This document shows, piece by piece, positions 49,318-57,918 of a stretch of DNA of 64,000 nucleotides. A program made the translations under genes and the position numbers. The stretch covers positions 682,001 to 746,000 of the forward strand of contig OZ242020.1 of NCBI GenBank assembly GCA_965204875.1, read 5' to 3'. Position 1 is the first letter of the stretch; the number at the start of each line of letters is the position of its first letter. Source of the stretch: Aldehydirespirator sp965204875 (GTDB lineage Bacteria; Actinomycetota; Acidimicrobiia; Acidimicrobiales; Aldehydirespiratoraceae). The notes below the pieces were generated by a model. That model was not told where the DNA came from. It did no database searches and saw only the letters and a program-made list of their open reading frames with translations.

Positions 49318-49408
49318 GGCTACCCTCGGGCACGGCTATCGCGCCAGTGTTCTGAAAGTCCCCGACGATGCCGGTGTGGGCATGGCTGCCCTCGGGTTCG
49401 GCTACCGC
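49314..49408. repeat. Duplicated segment at the atpA/atpG junction
   Basis: GGGCATGGCTACCCTCGGGC at 49313-49332 is repeated as GGGCATGGCTGCCCTCGGGT from 49379, with the following CGGCTA-CG also shared. A third, weaker copy (TAGCCCTCGGCCCGAGCG) is the atpA terminus itself (from ~49426). On the minus strand each full copy holds CCCGAGGG-AGCCATGCCC, so a spare atpG-like ATG precedes the real one. Confidence 0.75.
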
Positions 49409-49423
49409 CCGGTCCCGCTGCAT

Positions 49424-51054
<1,631 letters not shown>

Positions 51055-51058
<4 letters not shown>

Positions 51059-51597
51059 CTGAGTCCCGCTTTCATCTGCTGGAGCCGGCTGCGCACGCTG
51101 CCGTCGATCACCTCGTCGCCGATCTCGGTGATCACGCCGCCGATGACGCTGGGATCGACGGTCGCTCGGATCTCCACATCCAGACCCGACGACGCCTTGA
51201 TGGCTGCCGCCAACCTCTGCTGCTGCTCGGCGCTGAGCTCGACGGCGCTGCGCACCCTGGCCACGCGCCGGTTGCGGGCCGCGGCGGCGGTGTCCACAGC
51301 CGTGTCGATTATGTCGATCAGGTCGGCCCCCCGGCCTGCCGTCACGATCATCGACACGAGCGCCGCGGTCTCTGGCCGGGCGCGCCCCGCCAGGAGGTCC
51401 TCGACGATCCCGGCGCGCCTGCAGGCGTCGATGCCCGAGTCGGCAAGCGTCGAGCGCAACTCCTCGTTCTGGCGCAGCGCCTCGGCGAGACGCGTCAGCT
51501 CGCCCTCCACCTGCTGCTGGGCGCCCTCGGCGCCCGCCACCTCCAGCACGGCCCGTGCGTAACGCTCCACGGCGTCCGCGGCACCGGCACCGGCCAT
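51055..51597 (-). CDS. atpH: ATP synthase delta subunit
   Basis: A 180-residue peripheral-stalk delta subunit. VERYARAVLEVAGAEGAQQQ is the N-terminal six-helix domain start, and VRSAVELSAEQQQRLAAAIK with VDPSVIGGVITEIGDEVIDG is the conserved C-terminal signature. ATG 51597 lies 2 bp after the atpF stop. It is a normal-length delta, not the b-delta fusion found in mycobacteria. Confidence 0.96.
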
Positions 51598-51599
51598 CG

Positions 51600-52328
51600 T
51601 CAGCCCCCGCTCCCGGCGGCCACCTCGTCGATGTAGCCGTCGATGAGCGCCCTGTGAACGTCGGGGTCGAGACTCGCATCCACCACGCGCTCGGCGGCGC
51701 CCACCGCGATGGCGGCCACGTCGGTGCGCAGGTCGTCGATGGCGTGCCGGCGGCTCGCCTCGATATCGGCCGCGGCCCGGGCGCGCTGCTCGGCGATGTC
51801 CGCCTCGGCCCGCGCCTGCAGGTCCTGCGCCAGCCGGTCGGCCGAGACGCGGGCCTCGTCGATGATGGCCGCCGCGGTCGACTTGGCCTCCGCCAGCTGC
51901 GCCTCGTACTCGGACTTCGTGCGCATGGCGTCGGTCTTGGCCGTGTCCGCGGCGTCGAGATCGGCGCGGATCTTCTCGGAGCGGGCGTCCATGGCCCGCT
52001 TCACCGCCGGGAAGCCCTTGCGCCACATGAACACCGCCAGGATCAGGAAGGCGGCGCCTCCCCAGATGATCTCGTCAAGCTCGGGAAGGATCGGGTTCGG
52101 CGCCTCGACGCAGCCCTCCAGATCCTCCTCGAACTTCTCAAGATCCTCCTTCGCGCCGTCCTCGAGGGCGTGCAGGCTGCCGTGCTCCGCCTCGGCGGTG
52201 ACCACGAGCTCGAAGACGCAACTCCCGATCGTCTCACCGGCAGCGGTGGCCGGCGCGGCCACCGCGAGCAGCGCCGCGCCCGCCAGGCCCAGCGCCGCGC
52301 CGAGCCGCAGGATCGTTCGCTCAATCAT
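51600..52328 (-). CDS. atpF: ATP synthase b subunit with signal peptide and extracytoplasmic extension
   Basis: A 242-residue peripheral-stalk subunit, longer than the ~160-180 usual. The first 30 residues look like a cleavable signal (LRLGAALGLAGAALLAVAAP then ATAAGET). They are followed by ~55 residues with two cysteines (C37, C73) and an acidic helix, then the membrane helix IIWGGAAFLILAVFMWRKGF and the long charged coiled coil (SEKIRADLDAADTAKTDAMR onward). The extension would lie outside the membrane with a possible C37-C73 disulfide. ATG 52328. The coiled coil and position in the operon leave no doubt about the identity. Confidence 0.94.
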   Translation of the reverse strand: MIERTILRLGAALGLAGAALLAVAAPATAAGETIGSCVFELVVTAEAEHGSLHALEDGAKEDLEKFEEDLEGCVEAPNPILPELDEIIWGGAAFLILAVFMWRKGFPAVKRAMDARSEKIRADLDAADTAKTDAMRTKSEYEAQLAEAKSTAAAIIDEARVSADRLAQDLQARAEADIAEQRARAAADIEASRRHAIDDLRTDVAAIAVGAAERVVDASLDPDVHRALIDGYIDEVAAGSGG

Positions 52329-52339
52329 CGCTTCGGCTC

Positions 52340-52603
52340 CTAGGGGAGCAGCAGGATGAAGACGACGAACCCGATCAGCGCCAGCGCCTCGGTGAAGGCG
52401 ATCCCGAGGAACATCGTGGTGCGGACCATGCCCGCGGACTCCGGCTGCCTGGCCATCGCAGAGATGGCGTTGCCCACGACGATGCCGATTCCGACGCCGG
52501 GGCCGATCGCGGCGAGGCCGTATCCGAGGCCGGCGCCGATGGCCTTGAGTCCTTCGAGGAACTCGCCGGCACCGGTCTGTGCGAGGATCTGGAGCACTTG
52601 CAT
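52340..52603 (-). CDS. atpE: ATP synthase c subunit
   Basis: An 87-residue two-helix proteolipid. Helix 1 GLGYGLAAIGPGVGIGIVVG carries the GxGxGxG packing motif, the polar loop is ARQPES, and helix 2 TTMFLGIAFTEALALIGFVV has the ion-carrying E72. The residues around E72 are typical of a proton-driven enzyme; the Na+ signature is not seen. ATG 52603 follows an AGGAGA ribosome site. Confidence 0.97.
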   Translation of the reverse strand: MQVLQILAQTGAGEFLEGLKAIGAGLGYGLAAIGPGVGIGIVVGNAISAMARQPESAGMVRTTMFLGIAFTEALALIGFVVFILLLP

Positions 52604-52618
52604 CTTCTCCTGTTGTTT

Positions 52619-52667
52619 GGGTGGGGGTGGGGGGCCTTGTTTGGGGGCTTTGTTTGTGGGGGGGGGG
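52619..52667 (+). other. G-quadruplex-forming sequence between atpB and atpE
   Basis: Five G tracts on the plus strand (G3 52619-52621, G5 52623-52627, G6 52629-52634, G5 52643-52647, G10 52658-52667) with loops of 1-10 bases. This is the template strand of the operon, so the mRNA carries the C-rich complement. Confidence 0.75.
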
Positions 52668-52688
52668 TGTCGCCGGGTGAGCGCCGGG

Positions 52689-53456
52689 CTAGTGCTCGGG
52701 GTGCATGGCACCGGCGATGTACACGGCGGTCAGGATCGTGAATATGAACGCCTGCAGGAATGAGACCAGAATCTCGAAGGCCGTCATGAGGATGAGCATC
52801 ACGAACGGGAGCGCCGCGGGAACGTAGAAGAAGTCCCAGAGGGTGGCTGACAGGATGGCGAAGGTGACCAGCAGCAGGTGCCCGGCCACCATGTTGGCCC
52901 AGAGCCGCACGGCCAGCGAGAAGGGCCGCACCACGAACGTGGAGACCAACTCGATGGGGGTGACGATGAGGTAGAGGACCTTGGGCACTCCCGGCGGGAA
53001 CAGCGAGTTCTTGAGATATCCGAAGAGGCCCTGGTGCTTGACACCCAGCGTGTTGTAGACGACCCAGACGACCAGAGCAAGCGTGATCGGCATGGCCATG
53101 CGGCTGTTGGCCGGGAACTGCACGACCGGGATGACCTCTGTGATGTTCGAGAACAGGATGAAGAAGAACATCGATGTCAAGAAGGGCATGAACTTGCGAC
53201 CGTCGGGGCCGATGGTCTGCATCACCACCGAACTCTCGATGAAGTTCACCCCGGACTCCGCCACATGCTGCACACCGGCGGGCACGAGCGACTCGCGGGG
53301 ACGGCCGGCCAGCCCGAACAGCACGATGGTGGCCGCGGTCGCTGCCAGGTATATGAGGACGGTCTTGTTGATCGCCAACGGCGTGCCGTCGAGCCAGATG
53401 GAGGGCCAGTCGAACAGGTGACTGACGGGTGGGAACTCCAGGGCCAGGACGCTCAC
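52689..53456 (-). CDS. atpB: ATP synthase a subunit
   Basis: A 255-residue Fo a subunit that carries the proton half-channels. Several membrane helices: TVLIYLAATAATIVLFGLAG, LTSMFFFILFSNITEVIPVV, ALVVWVVYNTLGVKH, and VVRPFSLAVRLWANMVAGHL with the essential Arg facing the c-ring. Then ALPFVMLILMTAFEILVSFL and FIFTILTAVYIAGAMHPEH at the end. GTG 53456 sits inside a duplicated copy of the atpI terminus. Confidence 0.97.
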   Translation of the reverse strand: MSVLALEFPPVSHLFDWPSIWLDGTPLAINKTVLIYLAATAATIVLFGLAGRPRESLVPAGVQHVAESGVNFIESSVVMQTIGPDGRKFMPFLTSMFFFILFSNITEVIPVVQFPANSRMAMPITLALVVWVVYNTLGVKHQGLFGYLKNSLFPPGVPKVLYLIVTPIELVSTFVVRPFSLAVRLWANMVAGHLLLVTFAILSATLWDFFYVPAALPFVMLILMTAFEILVSFLQAFIFTILTAVYIAGAMHPEH

Positions 53457-53500
53457 GCGGTTCGCTCCAGCGGACTCATGCGGATCGCTCCAGCGGGGAC
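53455..53500. repeat. 23-bp tandem duplication at the atpI/atpB junction
   Basis: CTCACGCGGTTCGCTCCAGC(GGA) from 53453 and CTCATGCGGATCGCTCCAGC(GGG) from 53476 are tandem near-copies (20 of 23 identical). On the minus strand both read CCGCTGGAGCGA-CCGC-TGA. atpI ends at the first stop; the second copy's GTGA supplies the atpB start. This suggests a former GTGA overlap split by duplication. Confidence 0.85.
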
Positions 53501-53958
53501 GCCGGCAGCTCCTGCGACGGGCCGCGGCGCAGCCACAGCGCGCCGCCCGGCCTCAGGCCCGGGAACGCGGCCGATGCCGCGATGTGGCGGCACTCGATGA
53601 CGAGCAGGCCGATGTGGGCGACCAGCAGGCTCACCGCGAAGGGCAACAACTCGAACCAATGATGGTGGCGGATCGGAAGCACGACGGCGGTGACGATACC
53701 GAGATGGAGCACATATCCGCCCATCACCAGACCGGCCATGGCCGCGCCGCCGATGCGGGCGCCCCAGGTGATGGCGTAGGCCCCGAGCACGAAGTTCACC
53801 AGAACGAGCGCCAGCGCCAGCGCAGCGGATGCGGCCCCCGGCCAGCCCCGCGCCAGCGTGCAGGCGGCCAGCAGCGGCACGGCGAGGAACACCGACCGGC
53901 GCACCATGTCGAAGGCCACGTCCTGCTCGGGGTTGGCGGACGCGGGCCGAGCGGTCAC
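53476..53958 (-). CDS. atpI: ATP synthase subunit I-like membrane protein
   Basis: A 160-residue hydrophobic protein with four predicted helices (SVFLAVPLLAACTLA; AALALALVLVNFVLGAYAIT; MAGLVMGGYVLHLGIVTAVV; LLPFAVSLLVAHIGLLVIEC), followed by a basic tail. Its place before atpB and its helix pattern fit the weakly conserved AtpI family, which aids c-ring assembly or Mg2+ uptake. GTG 53958 overlaps the atpZ stop by 4 bp. Its 3' end is duplicated. Confidence 0.8.
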   Translation of the reverse strand: MTARPASANPEQDVAFDMVRRSVFLAVPLLAACTLARGWPGAASAALALALVLVNFVLGAYAITWGARIGGAAMAGLVMGGYVLHLGIVTAVVLPIRHHHWFELLPFAVSLLVAHIGLLVIECRHIAASAAFPGLRPGGALWLRRGPSQELPASPLERSA

Positions 53959-54236
53959 GACGGGTCGCCCTCGCCGGTGCGTGTGCCTGCGTACCCGGCG
54001 CGGCGCTGCTGCAGCGCCTCGTCCATGCTGGTCGAGTACTCGCAGGCGAAGCGCCAGACCTGGTAGCCGAAAACCACGACGACCATCGCCAGCGTCACCA
54101 GCGGGAACGTTCCGGTGCGGCTGTCAAGGAGCCAGCCGGCCAGCCCGAATATCGCGGGAGTGGCGATCATCTCGAATGCCTTGGCGAACGCGTCGCCCGC
54201 GCCCGCGCGCAACGCCCGCTTCTCGCTGTGTTCCAA
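53955..54236 (-). CDS. atpZ: AtpZ/AtpI family protein
   Basis: A 93-residue protein with two membrane helices (FEMIATPAIFGLAGWLLD and PLVTLAMVVVVFGYQVWRFA) and a short helical tail (ACEYSTSMDEALQQRRAG). AIFGLAGWLLDSRTGTFPLV matches the AtpZ family (GxxGxxLD-x-x-x-GTxP pattern). First gene of the atp operon; it overlaps atpI by 4 bp. Confidence 0.82.
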   Translation of the reverse strand: MEHSEKRALRAGAGDAFAKAFEMIATPAIFGLAGWLLDSRTGTFPLVTLAMVVVVFGYQVWRFACEYSTSMDEALQQRRAGYAGTRTGEGDPS

Positions 54237-54265
54237 CGTCCGCTCCGCTGGTGTGTTCGCGGCCT

Positions 54266-54523
54266 CTACTGGCGGCCGCGGCGCTTGCCGTAGCGGCGCT
54301 CGAAGCGCTCCACCCGGCCCGCGGTATCGACGATCTTCATCGTCCCGGTGTAGAAGGGGTGGCTGGCGCTGGAGATCTCGACCTTCGCCAGCGGGTACTC
54401 GTTGCCGTCGGACCAGACGATGGTCTCGTCGGTGGAGATCGTCGAGCGGGTGAGGAACGATGCACCGGCCGACTGGTCCGAAAAGACCACGAGCCGGTAC
54501 TGCGGGTGAATGTCGGTCTTCAT
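54266..54523 (-). CDS. rpmE2: 50S ribosomal protein L31 type B
   Basis: An 85-residue L31. MKTDIHPQYRLVVFSDQSAG then FLTRSTISTDETIVWSDGN and PLAKVEISSASHPFYTGTMK. The zinc-binding cysteines of type A L31 are absent, which defines the zinc-independent type B. Its place between rho and the atp genes follows actinobacterial gene order, but the copy usually found there is type A. Confidence 0.97.
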   Translation of the reverse strand: MKTDIHPQYRLVVFSDQSAGASFLTRSTISTDETIVWSDGNEYPLAKVEISSASHPFYTGTMKIVDTAGRVERFERRYGKRRGRQ

Positions 54524-54607
54524 CGGGCGTCCAGTCTGTAAGCCGTGCCTGCGAGTTACAACCTCGCCGAGGGCCGAGATGTCACGCAGCCGACGACGCG
54601 AGGGCGC

Positions 54608-56329
54608 TCAGCCCAGCAACTCGGCGTTGGCCGCCGTGTCGCCGAGCCTCGACAACGCCGCCTCCAAGGCCCTCACCACCGCGGCCGGGCCGTCCCCGGC
54701 CGCCTCCAGCCAGCCTCGCCTGAGCGCCCGGAGGGCCTGCACCTCGTCGTCGTCGAGGAATCGGTGCTCGTCGTGCGACAGCGAGGCGCGCACGTCGATC
54801 GCCGGGAACACGCCGCGCTCGGCAGCCCACCGGTCGAGGCAGATCTCGGTGTTGGCCGCGCCGGCGAACTCCTCGCACACCGCGGCCTGCACGGGGCCGG
54901 GCCCCTCGGAGGCGATCGAGGCGACCATGGTGAGCGAGCCCGCCTCGGAGGTGTTGCGACCCGCCCCGAACAGCTTCTTGGGCATGTGCACGGCGCCGCT
55001 CTCGACGTTGCCGCTGAAGGCTCGGCCCGCATTGGACAGCGAGGCGTTGTAGGACTTCGCCAGAGCCGTGATGCCGTCGAGCACCACCGCCACGTCCCGT
55101 CCCGCCTCCACGAGGCGCTTGGCCCTCTCCACGGTCATCTCGGCGGTCTGCACATGATCTTCGGGCGCCTGCTCGAACGATGTCGCGGCCACCTCGCCGT
55201 TGCGGATAACGCGCCGCATCTCGGTGATGTCCTCGGGCCTCTGGTCGAGGAACAAACCCATGACGTGGATGTCGGGCTCGTTCGCCTCGATCGCGGCGCT
55301 GATGGAGGCGAGCAGCTCCGACGCTCCCGACCGCCTCGGGCCCCTCACCAGCACCCGCTGGCCCACGCCTATCGGCGCGACCAGATCGATGAGCCTGCCC
55401 GGCAGCGCATCGGGGTTCTCGGGCTGCTCCAGCGTCAGGCGCCGCACCGCGTGGATGGGTGTCAGATGATCGAAGATCGGCCTGCCGGAGGCATCCGCCG
55501 CCGGAGCGCCGTTGATCGAGTCGAGTGTCAGCAGGGCCGGGTTCTTCTCGGTGCGGTTGGCGGGCCGCGAGGTTCCCGAGAGGCGGTCGCCACGTCTCAC
55601 GCCGTACTGGCGGATCATCTTGACCGGCACGTAGGCGTCGTTGCGGTCCGGCAGGCAGCCGTTCACCCGCAAGAACCCGTAGCCCTCGTCGCGCAGGTCC
55701 AGCCAGCCCGTCACCTCGACGGGATCGCCGTCCCAGCTGTCCTCGCGGTCGCGGTCACGGTCGCGTCCGCGGCGCCTGCGCCGGCGGTTGGCCGGATCGA
55801 CGTCGTCCTCGCCGCGGTCGCCGGGGTTCTGCTCGGCGCCGGACCGTCCCAGCCGGTCGCCGCCGGGTCCGCCCGCCTGCCCGTTGCCGTCGCCGTCGCC
55901 GTTGCCGGGCGTCTCCTCGTCCTGGCCTGGCCGGCTGGTTGCCGCACCACCGCCGGCATCGCGGGCTGTTGCACCAGGACCAGCGCTCCGACGGACGTTT
56001 CGGGTTGAAGCGCCACCGCTGTTGTCGCGGCCTGTTGACGTGCCGGAACCCGAAGCCTCGCCGTCGTGGCGTGATGCGGTGCGGGTCCCGTCAAGATGGC
56101 TGTCGCCGGCCGCGCGTGCGGATGCGGCCGTGGCGGTGGCAGTGGCAACTTGCGGTGTGGACGCATGGTCGGGCTGGGTATCGGTGGAGGTGAGGTCGAG
56201 GATCAGCTGGATGATCTCGTCCTTGCGGGCCCGGCTGGACGGCCTGGCACCTAGCGCGGTAGCGATCTGGTTCAGCTCGCTGCGGTCCTTGCGTTGCAGC
56301 GTTGACCGCCGCATTCCAGTCGCTTCCAC
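54608..56329 (-). CDS. rho: Transcription termination factor Rho, ATPase site degenerate
   Basis: A 573-residue Rho homologue, GTG 56329 (ATG 56314 possible). Domains in order: Rho_N helices (LQRKDRSELNQIATALGARP); a ~150-residue low-complexity Arg/Gly/Asp-rich region typical of actinobacterial Rho; the primary RNA-binding OB fold (WLDLRDEGYGFLRVNGCLPD, NDAYVPVKMIRQYGVRRGD); and the RecA-like domain. In the last, Walker A reads GPRRSGAS (res 330-337), so the catalytic Lys is A336. The DERPEEV glutamate is Q363 (DQRPEDITEM). Walker B keeps Asp (VVLDGITAL) but SITRL is altered. SGTRKDELL becomes ASLSHDEHR, losing an Arg. The Q/R-loop regions (VESGAVHMPKKLFGAGRNTS) remain. It probably binds RNA but hardly hydrolyses ATP. 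Position hom-thrC-rho-rpmE is the standard rho locus. Confidence 0.92.
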   Translation of the reverse strand: MEATGMRRSTLQRKDRSELNQIATALGARPSSRARKDEIIQLILDLTSTDTQPDHASTPQVATATATAASARAAGDSHLDGTRTASRHDGEASGSGTSTGRDNSGGASTRNVRRSAGPGATARDAGGGAATSRPGQDEETPGNGDGDGNGQAGGPGGDRLGRSGAEQNPGDRGEDDVDPANRRRRRRGRDRDRDREDSWDGDPVEVTGWLDLRDEGYGFLRVNGCLPDRNDAYVPVKMIRQYGVRRGDRLSGTSRPANRTEKNPALLTLDSINGAPAADASGRPIFDHLTPIHAVRRLTLEQPENPDALPGRLIDLVAPIGVGQRVLVRGPRRSGASELLASISAAIEANEPDIHVMGLFLDQRPEDITEMRRVIRNGEVAATSFEQAPEDHVQTAEMTVERAKRLVEAGRDVAVVLDGITALAKSYNASLSNAGRAFSGNVESGAVHMPKKLFGAGRNTSEAGSLTMVASIASEGPGPVQAAVCEEFAGAANTEICLDRWAAERGVFPAIDVRASLSHDEHRFLDDDEVQALRALRRGWLEAAGDGPAAVVRALEAALSRLGDTAANAELLG

Positions 56330-56449
56330 GGATGCATTCCCCGGTTGTTCTCGTCACACAGCCCCGGCTCGGCGGGGCGACGCAGAGAGCCGGGACACGC
56401 CGGTGCCTCGATCAAGGCACAACGGACGGTCGAAGGCTAGGCACACCCA

Positions 56450-56483
56450 CACCGGGACCGCAACACCACCGGGACCGCAACAC
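56450..56483. repeat. Perfect 17-bp tandem duplication between thrC and rho
   Basis: CACCGGGACCGCAACAC occurs twice in tandem (56450-56466, 56467-56483) in the 189-bp thrC-rho gap. No gene or hairpin was recognised elsewhere in that gap. Confidence 0.95.
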
Positions 56484-56518
56484 ATCAGATGCAGGCCGCC
56501 CGCTATCGGCTCACTCTC

Positions 56519-57916
56519 TCAGCTGCTGCGGCACGAGGCGACGAAGTCCTGCACCGCGGCGAGGCTGTTGGGCAGCACCGCACACCGCTCGGGCCGCTCG
56601 GCCAGCGCCGCGAGGGCCGCGGGAGTCTCGGGCAGGCGTCCCGTGGCCCGCAGCACCGCCTCGGGGAACTTGGACGGGTGCGCCGTGGCCAGCGTCACCA
56701 CCGTCTCGCCCGGCCTGCGGCAGCGCTGGGCGACGCCGACGCCGACGGCGGTGTGCGGGTCGATGAACATGCCGGTGTCCGCGTGGACCCGCGCCATCAC
56801 CTCCAGCGTCTCGGCGTCGTCGAGCCGGTCGCCTGAGAACTCCGCCGCGAGCCGCCGGTGTTGCCGGGCGCCGATGCCGACCCGCCCCCTGGAGCGGAAG
56901 TCGCCGAGCAGCCGGGCGGTGGCCGCGCCGTCGCAGTCGAGAAGCTCGAAGAGGAGCCGCTCGAGGTTGGAGGAGATCTGTATGTCCATGCTCGGCGACA
57001 GTGTCTGCACCACCTCGTGCGCGGCCATCTCGCCGGTCTCGATCAGCCTGCTGAGGATGTCGTTGGTGTTCGAGGCGATCAGCAGGCGCTCGGTCGGCAG
57101 TCCCATGCGCCGGGCGTAGTGACCGGCTAGGACGTTGCCGAAGTTGCCGGTGGGCACGCAGAACGTCACGGGCCGCCGCTGGAGAAGTTCCGAAGCCCAC
57201 ACGTAGTAGACGATCTGAGCCATCACCCGGGCCCAGTTGATGGAGTTGACCGCGGCCAAGCGCATCTGGGCGCGGAACGGCTCGTCCGCGAACATGGCCT
57301 TGACGAGGTCCTGGCAGTCGTCGAAGGTGCCGTCCACGGCTGCGGCGTGGACGTTGCAGGCGTCGAGTGTGGTCATCTGGCGGCGCTGCACCTCGCTGGT
57401 GCGACCCGCCGGGTGCAGCACCACGATGTCGAGGCGGTCGCGCCCGGCCATTGCCTGCATCGCGGCCGAGCCGGTGTCGCCGGACGTGGCCGCGACGATC
57501 ATGGCCCGGTCGTCTCTGCGGGCCAGCTCGTGGTCGAAGAGCCGGGCCACCACCTGCAGGGCGATGTCCTTGAAGGCGAAGGTGGGCCCGTGGAACAACT
57601 CGAGGAGCCAGTGGTCCTCCTCGAGTGCCACCAGCGGGCAGACGTCGGGATGGTCGAACGCTGCGTAGGCGTCGGCGACGATGGCCGCTAGGTCGCCGGG
57701 CGCGACGGCTCCGTTCACATAGGGCGCCATCAGCGCAGTGGCGAGGGCGGCGTAGTCACCGGCGGGATCCACGAGGCGGACGTCACCGAGCGCCGGAACG
57801 GTGTCGGGAACGTAGAGACCGCCGTCGGGCGCCAGCCCGCCGAGCAGCACCTCGTCGAATGTCCGGCCGGCGCCGTCGCTGGAGGCGGGCTGTGACCGGG
57901 TGCTCACATAGCGCAT
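56519..57916 (-). CDS. thrC: Threonine synthase
   Basis: A PLP enzyme converting O-phosphohomoserine to threonine; 465 residues from ATG 57916. YVSTRSQPASSDGAGRTFDE is the long-type N-terminus, FHGPTFAFKDIALQVVARL holds the PLP Lys, VAATSGDTGSAAMQAMAG the phosphate loop, VNSINWARVMAQIVYYVWAS the conserved helix, and FCVPTGNFGNVLAGHYARRM a further family motif. This is the longer, E. coli/fungal-like class rather than the short actinobacterial one. It begins 2 bp after the hom stop. No thrB (homoserine kinase) is next to it. Confidence 0.96.
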   Translation of the reverse strand: MRYVSTRSQPASSDGAGRTFDEVLLGGLAPDGGLYVPDTVPALGDVRLVDPAGDYAALATALMAPYVNGAVAPGDLAAIVADAYAAFDHPDVCPLVALEEDHWLLELFHGPTFAFKDIALQVVARLFDHELARRDDRAMIVAATSGDTGSAAMQAMAGRDRLDIVVLHPAGRTSEVQRRQMTTLDACNVHAAAVDGTFDDCQDLVKAMFADEPFRAQMRLAAVNSINWARVMAQIVYYVWASELLQRRPVTFCVPTGNFGNVLAGHYARRMGLPTERLLIASNTNDILSRLIETGEMAAHEVVQTLSPSMDIQISSNLERLLFELLDCDGAATARLLGDFRSRGRVGIGARQHRRLAAEFSGDRLDDAETLEVMARVHADTGMFIDPHTAVGVGVAQRCRRPGETVVTLATAHPSKFPEAVLRATGRLPETPAALAALAERPERCAVLPNSLAAVQDFVASCRSS

Positions 57917-57918
57917 CG

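Noticed and set aside
54545..56008. Plus-strand ORFs opposite rho
   Set aside because: Low-complexity shadows of the rho gene.
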